From Phytomonas francai (Eukaryota > Euglenozoa > Kinetoplastea > Trypanosomatida > Trypanosomatidae): a stretch of 27,427 bases of DNA. Under the pieces are notes generated by a model that was not told the DNA's origin, searched no databases, and worked only from the letters and a program-made list of their open reading frames with translations. This document shows positions 17,727 through 26,266 of the stretch, in pieces. How positions within the stretch are numbered: position 1 is the stretch's first letter; the number at the start of each line of letters is the position of its first letter. The translations under genes and the position numbers were made by a program. The stretch is from contig MJCC01000007.1 in NCBI GenBank assembly GCA_001766655.1, positions 380,076-407,502 of the forward strand, read 5' to 3'.

Positions 17727-20519
17727 ATGCCCCAGGGCGAGTCCCAAGATATCCTTTGCGAAACGTCTGTTCAGTGCTTTGCTGTCACTTCCGATTACAT
17801 CGTCTGGGTGGATCGTGGCACCCATCGCCTGCTTGTATGGACTCGCAGCAGCGCGCAGGATATCCAACTACTCACGGAGCTCGAACCCTGGTTCAAACCA
17901 TCCTGTATGGTGGCCTCCGAGGATGGTTGTCTGGTGTGCTATAGTGATAATGGCTACGTAAACTTTTACACTATTGACGTGCTGCGAACTTTACCAGAAG
18001 CAGATTCACAAGACAAGGGTTTGGGACCGGTGGATAACGGCCACGAGTTTTTTGATGAGCCGCTTTCGTCATCCTATCACAACAGCGGGATAAACCGCGA
18101 AAAATGCAGCATTCTACAGCGATGGTCTTTGCGTCTGTCTGCATCCGAAATCCTAACCCATGCAGACATTTCCCCGGACGGCTTGCTCACGGCGCTCTCC
18201 ACCTCAAGTCACCTTTTGCTTGTTTTACGATCATCTGGGGACGATGTCGGGGGCCCTTTACCCTGTCTAGGGGCTGACAGGCTCGTCTCGATGGAGGGTG
18301 AGGTGCACAATTGTTCGTTTTTATCATCTCATGTGTTGTTTAATCAAGAAAATAGACGCGTCTCCGGACAAGGGGGGTGCACGCGGACCTGCTTCCTATC
18401 TTCGGACCGACTATGCATTCTATTCCCGGATAATCAACTCATTGCGGTGCGAATTCATTTAGACAATGAACTGCAGCTCACAACCAGTTTTCAGCAAGAT
18501 GGTCACATTATCTCGCACAAACACACTGTTATTGCTATGGCTTCAAGCCGCGTGCAGGAGTGTTTGCTCGTGCTGGGGCTTTCCAACGGGTCCGTCCACA
18601 TCTTGGATGCGGAACGCCTGGAGGTGTTCAAGGTATTGGACACTCAGGCAATGCTCACGGGTTACTTCTGTAAATCGCTTTCGCACGTGTACTCTAGTAA
18701 ACACATGAGAACCCAATCAAGACGTTCAGAGCCGCCCTCTTGCTCTCCTATTGCCGCCGTTGGGGCGGGACAACAAGCGCGTGAGCACGCCGCAGCCCTG
18801 GCGCAAATCTACGCCTCCGCCATTTTGGATATCACGGTGGGTAGTTGGATAATGATTGCAACGCCGCGCAGCGTGCTGTACCTTGACAAGCACACACTTT
18901 TGCTCGACGAGGAGGGGGTGCAGTCAGTGGATGGAGCTGATCTGCGCGAGCCATTAAATCTAAGGCTTGACGATTTTGGTATCGAGAATAGTGAGGGGGT
19001 TGAAATTCGTTGTGCGCCAGACGGCAGCTGGGGCGCCTGGTTTATGGAGAGCCTAACTCTACGATATTTTTGTATTGGCGGGTTATATTTTCAGCCTTCC
19101 CTGCCGCGGTGGGCCCACGCGCAGGGGGTTCAAGGAAGAGAGGCGGACGTGGTGCACGCCCAGGCGCCGCTGCCGCGCACCTGGCTGAGGAGCCCTCTGG
19201 AAGGGTTTGGCGCGCCAGCCCCCCCAACCAAGACGGTGAAGAGCAGCAACTACACGGAGGCGCCGTGGTCTGTTCAGCAGGAACGCAAACGGAGGCTCAA
19301 AGAGAAGGCCAAATCTGGCGTTGGGCGCTTTCCCCCGGCCGAGCTGAGGCTCCTCACGTACCGCCCGCGCTCGCCGTATGAGGCGCACCCCTTTGTCGCC
19401 GCGAACAACGCCAATCGTGTGCTCGCCACACGCGCCCAGGTGCATCAGGCGGCAGTGCGGTCGAACTGCTTTACCGCAAATGGGGGTGCGTTGGTTACCA
19501 CGAGCGGGGATCGGTCGGCGTACTACCTCAAGCTTCCACTGAGCCGGCACCAGGGCGATGGGACCTTCCTGCGCGCGCACACCGCAGCTGTCCTTTCCTC
19601 AAGCGTCAACATGTCTCTGAAAACGCCCCTGGTTGCAACTGGCGGCGCAGATGGCGTCATTCACATCTGGAAACCCACCGCGTGCGAGGCCCCTTTGCTT
19701 TCTTACTCATTTCCCAAGGAAAGCGAGGGCGTCGGCAGTTGTGCTGGCGAAATCCGCGTGGTCCGTTTTTATTATATGGACAAGTTCCTGTGTTATGTAA
19801 GCCAAAACCGGATGATGTTGTCACAGCACGTGATTGGTCGGGATGCGGCGGTAAAATCTCCATGGCCGATCTCGGCGTTAAGTAAGGCCCGCCCCGGTGG
19901 TGCGCGGGGTTGCGGCGTCGACAACGGCGCCCAGGGGTCTCCTCCGCGTATCCTTGATCCTATTTTCACATACACCATGAACGAGGCTCAAGGCATTACA
20001 GCTATGGATTGCATCAACCATTTCGTCAGTACGCTAGTGGTGTTGGCGGGTTCGAATAAACAGATTTGCGTCCTCGACCTCGCTGTAGAGGCTCCGCTGC
20101 GTGTTATGGATGGCGCCCACAGCAGGCAGATTCATCACGTTTCTATGTGCACAGGAAGCCGTTTCGCCGGCGACGCCTGCTCTCTGAGCGCACAGCATCT
20201 TTTCGCGACGTCGGGTCTGGATGGCGCCGTGTACGTATGGGATCTGCGCCAGTCGCGGCCTGTGCGGCAATTCGCACTGCACAAAAACCAGGCGCTTCCG
20301 ACTCTAGGTCTGGCGTTCTCACCGGATGGGAGTATGTTGGGAGTCGGTAGCGAAAACGATGCGGTGTACGTATACGACCTTGGGATGGGTGGCGGGGCCG
20401 CTCCCTTGGATAGGCTGTCCTGCCAAAATGTTCCCACGGCAATCGCGTGGCACCCTGTTGAACCTTTAATGGCGGTCGGCTTGGCTAATGGACAGAACAT
20501 GTTTTTTGTTCAGCGCTAA
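17727..20519 (+). CDS. WDR27: WD40-repeat protein, WDR27-like
   Basis: This 930-residue protein starts at the first ATG after the likely acceptor; the frame is open four codons further up, from a TTG. WD-type blades are clearest in the C-terminal half: VATGGADGVIHIWK (about 635), FATSGLDGAVYVWDLRQ (about 825-842), SENDAVYVYDLG (about 873-887) and a last blade ending at the C-terminus. An N-terminal blade (VTSDYIVWVDRGTHRLLVWTR) suggests two propellers. A basic Gln/Lys/Arg segment (QQERKRRLKEKAK) interrupts the middle. Words such as VRFYYMDKF, GITAMDCINHF, GAHSRQIH and LAFSPDG in this order match my memory of WDR27, a poorly characterised conserved protein. Family membership is fairly sure; orthology is less so. 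A scaffold role is generic to WD40 proteins, and no catalytic motif is seen. Confidence 0.72.
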   Translation: MPQGESQDILCETSVQCFAVTSDYIVWVDRGTHRLLVWTRSSAQDIQLLTELEPWFKPSCMVASEDGCLVCYSDNGYVNFYTIDVLRTLPEADSQDKGLGPVDNGHEFFDEPLSSSYHNSGINREKCSILQRWSLRLSASEILTHADISPDGLLTALSTSSHLLLVLRSSGDDVGGPLPCLGADRLVSMEGEVHNCSFLSSHVLFNQENRRVSGQGGCTRTCFLSSDRLCILFPDNQLIAVRIHLDNELQLTTSFQQDGHIISHKHTVIAMASSRVQECLLVLGLSNGSVHILDAERLEVFKVLDTQAMLTGYFCKSLSHVYSSKHMRTQSRRSEPPSCSPIAAVGAGQQAREHAAALAQIYASAILDITVGSWIMIATPRSVLYLDKHTLLLDEEGVQSVDGADLREPLNLRLDDFGIENSEGVEIRCAPDGSWGAWFMESLTLRYFCIGGLYFQPSLPRWAHAQGVQGREADVVHAQAPLPRTWLRSPLEGFGAPAPPTKTVKSSNYTEAPWSVQQERKRRLKEKAKSGVGRFPPAELRLLTYRPRSPYEAHPFVAANNANRVLATRAQVHQAAVRSNCFTANGGALVTTSGDRSAYYLKLPLSRHQGDGTFLRAHTAAVLSSSVNMSLKTPLVATGGADGVIHIWKPTACEAPLLSYSFPKESEGVGSCAGEIRVVRFYYMDKFLCYVSQNRMMLSQHVIGRDAAVKSPWPISALSKARPGGARGCGVDNGAQGSPPRILDPIFTYTMNEAQGITAMDCINHFVSTLVVLAGSNKQICVLDLAVEAPLRVMDGAHSRQIHHVSMCTGSRFAGDACSLSAQHLFATSGLDGAVYVWDLRQSRPVRQFALHKNQALPTLGLAFSPDGSMLGVGSENDAVYVYDLGMGGGAAPLDRLSCQNVPTAIAWHPVEPLMAVGLANGQNMFFVQR

Positions 20520-20760
20520 ATCCGTCTTATCTTGCAAGGGTGGACTGTGGCACTGCAATGCTTACATGAAGCATCCAAAAAAATTCACTGGTAATAAGCA
20601 CGAACAGCTCTTCTCCCCCCCCCCCCCCATCACATCACTGTATATTACGGGCAGATTTATTCAGAGAGGTAAAGCAAATATAATTTTTGGAAAATGAAAA
20701 ACTAGTATTTTGATCGGTTAAGTTGTTATTTCAACACATATCTTCCCTTTTTCCCCTGTT

Positions 20761-20785
20761 AACACCGCCCAGAAAGGGCGGCGTT
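20761..20785. other. GC-rich stem-loop
   Basis: AACACCGCCC (20761-20770) pairs with GGGCGGCGTT (20776-20785) around AGAAA, nine of ten pairs, with one A-C mismatch. A-rich sequence follows. It stands out in an AT-rich spacer and lies in the probable 3'UTR of the WD40 gene. Confidence 0.45.
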
Positions 20786-21090
20786 TAAAAATAAATTCAT
20801 TGAGATTTGTAGTGTTTGGGTTCCCCGTGTAGTACTAAAATAAGCACCACTGCTAACGTATTTTCACGTAGTGTGCACCTTTCTCCATTCTTTTCCCTTC
20901 GTTATTTATTTTTCCTTGCCTATAGTGGGGTAAGTAGAGGGGAACGGTCCCCCCGCTGTTTTACTTCACGGTTTCTATTGCCTTTAATCCCGTTCTCTCC
21001 CCCGACAATGATTTTTATTATCGTAATTTTAAACGGCTTATTACTATTGGTTCAATTTCAAAATTGTTATTCAATGTCTGATTTATTTCG

Positions 21091-21165
21091 TTTTGTTTCC
21101 TGTTTTTTTTTTCTCTTTTCTTGCTCCTGCTACCAATCTGACACATTGTCTAAACCCACTGGGAG
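21091..21165 (+). promoter_or_regulatory. Putative trans-splice acceptor for RsfS-domain gene
   Basis: A long T/C tract (21091-21129, including a run of ten T) is followed by its first AG at 21164-21165. The 30-nt leader to ATG 21196 contains no other ATG. Confidence 0.6.
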
Positions 21166-21195
21166 AAGTATTAAATTAATTCCTTCGAGAGGGCA

Positions 21196-22446
21196 ATGAA
21201 ATTTACTGTTCGCTCATCGCTTGCTTTTTCCCAAGCACGCACAGCAGCAGCACCTCATTCGCTCTCACTTCGCCAGCTGATTCGAGGCTTTCCTGCACCA
21301 TCGCATTATCGAACGCACCCTTTCATCGTATGCCCCGTACCGACATTTTGTGGTAGTATCGTACCGTCCCAGTCGCGGGGAATTCACTCCAATGCGGGTT
21401 TCATGGACGATGACTTTGTGGATATTGATATGCCAACTGAGCTGGACAGCACACAAGTTGGGCCAGACAACAATGGTCCCCCCACCAATACGAACTCGGC
21501 TGCGGCCATCATGACGCCAAAGATTTGCGTGTCTGACGTAGATAAGCCAGTTCTTGGTGCTGTATACAAGCCACTGGAGAAACCTGGAACTGAGTACTCG
21601 CGATTCCGCATTCCATTGGAAACCCCTCGGAAGGGGAGGACCGTTCCGCGGTACAACAGCCGTTCGCTCCAGCAGTCCAACAAAGTGTCCCACGCGGGCA
21701 AGGAGGAAATGGGTGGTGGGGTACACGCCAAGTCGTCGCAGACCGGCGGCGTAAGGGATGAAAAAGAGTCTGTACCGCAAGATTCGAAACCACTACTCAC
21801 GGCAAAGGATTTGCTCGATCCGACGACGCTGGAGGGGGACGACGTCACCGCTCATCTGTCACACGACCGCATGCCAGAGCCCTCTTCCTTGCCGTACGAT
21901 GATGAGGCTTTTGCGGAAATGCTGCTCCAAATGGAAGTGGATGGCGCTATTGACGAGGTGTGGCAAGACGCCAAAAAAGCTCACGTGGAGGATGTCAAGG
22001 AGCTTCGCGAGGTGCTTCTGTCGCTCAAAGTGCGCGACATCTGCTGCATCGATGTCTCGGACAAAACCGCGAGCTTTGACTACATCATATGTGGGACCTG
22101 TGAAGGCCCTCGACATATCCACATCGCCGCTTGGGCGGCGCAGGAGGCGGATTCACTGCATCGTGTATCGAAGGTTAGCAGAAAAAAAAAGGATGAGTTG
22201 TGGGAGGTGGTACCCATCGGGCGCATCTTGCTCAGCCTCATGGTCGAGAGCCTGCGCGAGGAGCTGTCGCTGGAGCGTAAATGGGCGGTTACCCGCACCA
22301 TGGACCCGCTTTCGGCCGCGAATGCCCCTGTTAGCGAGGGCCGCCATGTTAATGCCCATGGTCTTTGGACGCTGACGTTGAATCTGCAGGACCTGGAAGA
22401 CTTTGAAGTAGACTACTGCAAAGATGTGCTCTTGGGTCAAGCGTAG
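21196..22446 (+). CDS. Mitochondrial RsfS/Iojap-domain protein (mitoribosome assembly or silencing factor)
   Basis: This 416-residue protein has an N-terminus rich in Arg, Ser and Ala without early acidic residues (MKFTVRSSLAFSQARTAAAP), typical of a mitochondrial presequence; RGIHSNAGF near residue 65 is a plausible end of it. An acidic, low-complexity region follows (70-245). The C-terminal part (about 266-400) reads as an RsfS domain: LREVLLSLKVRDICCIDVSDKT, DYIICGTCEGPRHI, then W-x-VVPIGRILLSLM...LREELSLERKW, which replaces the usual VVHVF...REFYDLE.LW. RsfS-family proteins bind uL14 of the large ribosomal subunit and block subunit joining; the mitochondrial relative MALSU1 acts in mt-LSU assembly. 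A mitoribosome role here is inference. The family domain is only about 105 residues, so the N-terminal extension is long. It is the last plus-strand gene before the convergent junction. Confidence 0.8.
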   Translation: MKFTVRSSLAFSQARTAAAPHSLSLRQLIRGFPAPSHYRTHPFIVCPVPTFCGSIVPSQSRGIHSNAGFMDDDFVDIDMPTELDSTQVGPDNNGPPTNTNSAAAIMTPKICVSDVDKPVLGAVYKPLEKPGTEYSRFRIPLETPRKGRTVPRYNSRSLQQSNKVSHAGKEEMGGGVHAKSSQTGGVRDEKESVPQDSKPLLTAKDLLDPTTLEGDDVTAHLSHDRMPEPSSLPYDDEAFAEMLLQMEVDGAIDEVWQDAKKAHVEDVKELREVLLSLKVRDICCIDVSDKTASFDYIICGTCEGPRHIHIAAWAAQEADSLHRVSKVSRKKKDELWEVVPIGRILLSLMVESLREELSLERKWAVTRTMDPLSAANAPVSEGRHVNAHGLWTLTLNLQDLEDFEVDYCKDVLLGQA

Positions 22447-22475
22447 CGGTACGATCTCTCTCTCTGTCTCTCTCT

Positions 22476-22511
<36 letters not shown>

Positions 22512-23367
22512 GTAGAAATGGACTAAAGTATCATCCATTAGCGTTTCCAGTAGAAGCACCTATATTGTGAGCGATGCTCACCGTCAACACTATAAGTCGT
22601 ACATCCCTGAAAAGTTGGATTCAATTGAGAAACATGTCATTAAAGATTCTGAGCTTAAGTGTAATATAAATCTTTGCTTTTAGGGATAGAAAAAAAATGG
22701 GGGTTCGGTTTGCACGTTTTCCTGTTTTTGTCTCTCTGGTAGGCGGGGAGGCCGCGTAGGAGCATGCTCCAGTTGTATCCAATCAGACAATATCCTCTTT
22801 CAATCAGTATCAGGGTTACAGAATTTGTGTTTAATTGTAGATTTTTCACAAATATATAATATATTGTATAGTGGCGCATAGATTATATATTTCAATGTAG
22901 TTTCCCATTGCATTTGACAAACAAATATAAGATCAAATAAGCATATCTCACTGCATATAAAATTAGTTTCCCATTAAAGCATGTAGCACATCATTTAAAT
23001 CTTTTTCCCCACTTTTATATCACTGAAAAGCATATTGTGCCGTCGCACGTTTACATAAATTGCGTTACGCCGTTCTCCTATGACATTCACGTCCTCCCAT
23101 AAATTTCGAAAATACCCCCCCCCAGGTTGCGCCTTGCCATGTACCTGAAGGTAGAGAGTGCATGTTGCTTATGGGAGAAAATATGCAAGTATTTTATTCA
23201 AGGTTTTAACATAATGCGTCTCTCATAGTCACTTCCTTTTGGACAAATAGATATAATTCTAAATCTAAAATTGATCTACTGGGTGTTATTTCATTTTTTA
23301 AAAACCTGAAAGCAAAAAAAAAGAAGATTTCACATTTTCCTTCAGAAAGCATTGTTATGGGTTGTAA
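22447..23367. other. Convergent strand-switch region (probable transcription termination)
   Basis: The plus-strand block ends at 22446 and the minus-strand block ends at 23368, so two polycistrons converge on this 0.9 kb. It contains a CT/TA repeat, a perfect small hairpin GTGAGC-GAT-GCTCAC (22567-22581), a run of nine C near 23107-23115 and AT-rich DNA. No gene is seen. In kinetoplastids such regions are where Pol II transcription from both sides ends, often marked by base J or variant histones; those marks cannot be read from sequence. Confidence 0.7.
22455..22508. repeat. Compound (CT)n-(TA)15 microsatellite
   Basis: A TC/TCTG-rich run (22455-22478) passes directly into fifteen TA units (22479-22508), just after the stop of the RsfS-domain gene. 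Confidence 0.9.
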
Positions 23368-24591
23368 TTACATAATTTTTTTAATGATTTCCGTCAACTC
23401 CTCTGCCCCGAGAATAGTCGGAACAGGGTACAGCGGGTTAGCTTCGCTAAGAGCACGCGATACCATCAGTGGGATGTCATCCTTGTTGATCGTGTAATTT
23501 TTTTCTTTCCCTGGTATTGTTTCCGGTATATCCAGTACCGCATTCAGGTCTCTGATTGCTTGAATAAACTTGTGAGCGCGCTCGGCGTCATTGCCCTCGG
23601 TAATACCGATAGCCCCCGCCAACTGGGCTAGACGGCGGTGTGCAGAAGGACCGTACGCCTCAAGAACATGTGGAAGAAGGACAGCGTTGGCGTAGCCATG
23701 AGGCACGTTGTACAAACCGCCAAGTGTGTGTGCAATCGCGTGAACGTAGCCCACGTACGCACGAGTGAAGGCGAGCCCTGCGGTGTACGCCGCATCCATC
23801 ATGGCCGTGCGGGCCTCAAGGTCGCTGCCATCTTTGTACGCCTTGGCAAGGCTCTTGAAGACAAGCTGCACTGCCGTGAAGGCGTCTTGTTCCGTTTGCT
23901 TGACCTGCAGGATGTTTATGTAAGACTCAACGGCGTGGGTCAATGCGTCCATACCAGTTGTGGCGGTCACAAACTTGGGCAGCATGAGAGTGAGACACGG
24001 ATCAAGCACCGCATAGTGTGGAAACAAGGAGGGGTCCTCGACGGGGTACTTGTTTTTCCCCTTGGCGTCAACCACAACGGCGCCCAGTGTGCACTCCGTC
24101 CCTGTGCCGGCTGTTGTAGGAACCACAAAAAGGGGTGGCAATCTGCGTAGCACCTTGAAGATCCCGGCCATCTGCTTAACTGTCATGTTTGGCCGCACGA
24201 CACGTGCCCCGACCAACTTTGCGCAGTCAATGGGACTGCCACCGCCGAAACCGACGATGTGATCGCATTTGTTATCCAAATACATCTTCAGTGCCTCCTC
24301 GACCTGCTCCTCGATCGGGTTGGGGGTCACGCCTTGGTAGATCGCAGTCTCCAGCCCCTTCTCCTTCATTCCCTTGATGAAGGAATCGAGGAGGCCGAGG
24401 CGCATGAGGACGCCGTCGGTCACAACCAGACTCCGTCGCAGACCCTTGCTTTGAATGAGTGCTGGGAGATCTTTTATGGCACCAGGACCTTTCAGAAGCT
24501 CGGGGCGCCTCCAGGGGATAAAAAAGGCAGACGCATACATAATGTATTGGAAGGCACGGCATGCCGCCCACCAGAACAGGGATACGGGCAT
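23368..24591 (-). CDS. Iron-containing alcohol dehydrogenase
   Basis: This 407-residue protein has the full-length fold of the Fe-ADH family. The NAD(P) site is seen as GGGSPID (116-122). Predicted metal ligands are D215 and H219 (GMDALTHAVESY), H284 (GYVHAIAH) and H298 (NVPHG), matching D196, H200, H263 and H277 of FucO; H288 matches the conserved histidine next to the active site. PTTAGTGTE (158-166) is the usual cofactor loop. It should interconvert an alcohol and an aldehyde with NAD(P)H; the substrate cannot be told. The N-terminus (MPVSLFWWAACRAFQYIMYASAFF) is hydrophobic, and I see no C-terminal SKL-type glycosomal signal (it ends KKIM). The family is patchy among eukaryotes and common in bacteria, so an ancient transfer is possible. 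It is the last gene of the minus-strand block. Confidence 0.93.
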   Translation of the reverse strand: MPVSLFWWAACRAFQYIMYASAFFIPWRRPELLKGPGAIKDLPALIQSKGLRRSLVVTDGVLMRLGLLDSFIKGMKEKGLETAIYQGVTPNPIEEQVEEALKMYLDNKCDHIVGFGGGSPIDCAKLVGARVVRPNMTVKQMAGIFKVLRRLPPLFVVPTTAGTGTECTLGAVVVDAKGKNKYPVEDPSLFPHYAVLDPCLTLMLPKFVTATTGMDALTHAVESYINILQVKQTEQDAFTAVQLVFKSLAKAYKDGSDLEARTAMMDAAYTAGLAFTRAYVGYVHAIAHTLGGLYNVPHGYANAVLLPHVLEAYGPSAHRRLAQLAGAIGITEGNDAERAHKFIQAIRDLNAVLDIPETIPGKEKNYTINKDDIPLMVSRALSEANPLYPVPTILGAEELTEIIKKIM

Positions 24592-24632
24592 ATTTTTAAG
24601 CGGTTAGTGATAAATGGGGTGAAAAACTCTCG

Positions 24633-24726
24633 CTGGGTTTTTGTGTATCGTTAAAATTGTTTTACGTACAGAATGGAAAAATGTTGATCAAAAAAAAAAA
24701 AAGTGAAGGGAATAAAAAGTGGGAAT
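24633..24726 (-). promoter_or_regulatory. Putative trans-splice acceptor for alcohol dehydrogenase gene
   Basis: The purine-rich run at about 24690-24726 is a pyrimidine tract on the minus strand. The first AG downstream of it (CT on the plus strand) is at 24633-24634, giving a leader of about 41 nt without an upstream ATG. Confidence 0.5.
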
Positions 24727-24831
24727 AATCGTTAGAATCCAGGAAGACAAACAACCCCAAGGACTCACGAGAAAAAAAAAATGAAATAGAGAAATAAAAG
24801 AATTCTCATAAAAATTTAAATTTCTGTCATG

Positions 24832-25386
24832 TTAAAAATCCAAAATCTCATCCAAAGGGCTCGGTCGACGAGGCGGTGGCACGTTTTCCCGCTGCATGTA
24901 GGACGAATGTGCGCCGTCTTCAGCATCGTCGCGCGTTACCAGAGGAATTTCATCCCAAATGGATTCGGCTTCTGTCTTCTGGTCTCCTTCCTTTTCGGTC
25001 ATTTCCTCATCTGCATCGGGTCCCTTCGGTGAGGGCCCATCCATCCCTTGAGCCCAATGGCGAGAAAAGTAACACCACGCGCACAGTAATTCGGCGATAT
25101 CTTTGGCAGGCATCGACGTCACCTCTGCATCCTCCAAATCCTGGAGGAGTGACCACGCTTGCTGCTCCAGCTGCTTGCACTTATCCTGTTGGGCGTTGGT
25201 GTGCTGAAGCCGGTGGTACTGCTGCAGGGAGTAGAGCCGCGTTACAATAGGAGCCGACGTTGGAGAGGGCCTAGACTCTAAATTGGTCGATGCGGAATGC
25301 CCCGCAGAAGTGGTCGCTGAACGCCTCTGCCTGAACAGGGCCAATAGGGCTCCATCTCTGCAGCACCCAGATATTAATCGTTTCAT
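24832..25386 (-). CDS. Unrecognised protein with possible mitochondrial presequence
   Basis: I do not recognise this 184-residue protein. Its N-terminus (MKRLISGCCRDGALLALFRQRRSATTSAG) is basic and hydroxylated with few acidic residues, compatible with mitochondrial import. The middle (about 50-115) is predicted helical, with Gln-rich and Leu-rich stretches (LYSLQQYHRLQHTNAQQDKCKQ, LLQDLEDAEV, LLCAWCYFSRHW) that may form a coiled coil. The last 65 residues are acidic and disordered, ending in PSPLDEILDF, a short hydrophobic tail that could be an interaction motif. The start is the first in-frame ATG. It lies in line with its neighbours and has coding-like composition, so I take it as real. 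It may be kinetoplastid-specific. Confidence 0.7.
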   Translation of the reverse strand: MKRLISGCCRDGALLALFRQRRSATTSAGHSASTNLESRPSPTSAPIVTRLYSLQQYHRLQHTNAQQDKCKQLEQQAWSLLQDLEDAEVTSMPAKDIAELLCAWCYFSRHWAQGMDGPSPKGPDADEEMTEKEGDQKTEAESIWDEIPLVTRDDAEDGAHSSYMQRENVPPPRRPSPLDEILDF

Positions 25387-25453
25387 GGGGCTAATATGTA
25401 TGTCTATATAAGTTATTTCTCGTTGACAAGTGCTCGATCACACATTATGGGTT

Positions 25454-25502
25454 CTAGAAGCAGTAAGGGAGGGAATCAACACAAGGGGGAAAAAGAAAAG
25501 CG
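25454..25502 (-). promoter_or_regulatory. Putative trans-splice acceptor for gene 24832-25386
   Basis: The purine-rich plus-strand run at about 25463-25502 is a pyrimidine tract on the minus strand, followed by TTCTAG with the AG at 25454-25455. A 10-codon upstream ORF (ATG at 25445-25443) would then lie in the leader, so another acceptor nearer the gene is also possible. Confidence 0.4.
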
Positions 25503-25759
25503 TTTGGCTGAAAGTTCCTGTAACTGTTAGAGTGGTTAAGAAGGCAACACGAACTCCTTTTTCTTTTTTCTACATCTGTGCATTCCTTCGGGTAGCCGCG
25601 AGGGCTCCTCAAGGTGCCAATCAGCCGATTTTATGGGCCTTCTATAGGGGATTTTGGCGTGCGTGGTCGATCGTGTTTCCTGTGATGTTGATTGTTGCAT
25701 CGTTTTCAATGCGTTCCCCTCGGTTTAGTGATTTGGTGAAGAGATGAACATTGTCGTCT

Positions 25760-25972
25760 ATGCACCCCCACAGACGCAGCCTGTCCCCTGGCGGCTCCTC
25801 TGTTCATCTTGCTGCCTCTCAGACAACTGCGCCGCGTGTTCGAGCACCCGCCAAGAAAATCCGGCCCACTATGAAGGTAGGAAAAGGGTGTTCCCTAGGA
25901 AGGGAACCCCCCACGGGCCTAAAGGCGGAAAGAGGCCCTGCATCCAATTTCAGAATACTTTATCAACTTTAA
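25760..25972 (+). CDS. Doubtful small ORF in GC-rich island
   Basis: A 70-residue frame beginning MHPHRRSLSPGGSSVHL. The first 37 codons have coding-like, C/G-ending usage and make a basic Ser/Pro/Ala-rich peptide (PRVRAPAKKIRP); the rest is less convincing and overlaps two hairpins. It runs against the minus-strand block, which argues against a standard gene in a kinetoplastid. I record it because nothing else explains the composition. It may be a pseudogene fragment. Confidence 0.15.
   Translation: MHPHRRSLSPGGSSVHLAASQTTAPRVRAPAKKIRPTMKVGKGCSLGREPPTGLKAERGPASNFRILYQL
25890..25938. other. Two adjacent 6-bp hairpins
   Basis: GTTCCC (25890-25895) pairs with GGGAAC (25902-25907) around TAGGAA. 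GGGCCT (25915-25920) pairs with AGGCCC (25933-25938) around 12 nt. The stems are seven bases apart, a possible compact structured RNA. Confidence 0.35.
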
Positions 25973-26266
25973 GCTTGAGCTTCGGGAATAAAAAAATATC
26001 AATTATACCCATATATACATACATACATATACATATAGCATAATGCAACGCAATGAACAAGAAATAGGTATAAACGAAAAGGAATCAGATTAATACCTTT
26101 GGTTTAATTTATAATGCCTACATCCCATAACAAAGGGTAAGCCCTGCTGGGTATACGAGTTGGCATTAACCATGTTAGTGCTTGACAATTATAGGAAAAG
26201 GAATTTATACCGTGATTAGCGCTAAATTCTTGTTTTCCAGCCCCCATGCCTTTGTTATCGAGACGT

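Larger units (their letters stand above)
20520..21195. other. Spacer between WD40 and RsfS-domain genes
   Basis: Holds a run of 14 C (20615-20628), a GC-rich hairpin (20761-20785) and the acceptor region of the next gene. The frame open from 20816 to 21199 mostly translates pyrimidine tract and is not considered a gene. Confidence 0.6.
25387..26266. other. Spacer of about 0.9 kb with an unexplained GC-rich island
   Basis: The parts next to the genes are AT-rich. The stretch about 25590-25960 is clearly richer in GC than the other spacers, yet has no minus-strand frame of gene length. Three short plus-strand frames cross it (25430-25747, 25744-26043, 25760-25972), against the direction of the surrounding genes. 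Two adjacent hairpins lie at 25890-25938. It could be the remnant of a gene, a small structured RNA, or a functional 3'UTR. Confidence 0.5.

Noticed and set aside
20816..21199. 127-codon ORF before the RsfS-domain gene
   Set aside because: Mostly Phe/Ser/Leu from the pyrimidine tract that serves as splice signal, and it overlaps the next start codon.
25860..25880. Possible GT-starting cis-intron after ATGAAG
   Set aside because: Cis-introns are very rare in kinetoplastids and no matching acceptor or downstream exon was seen.
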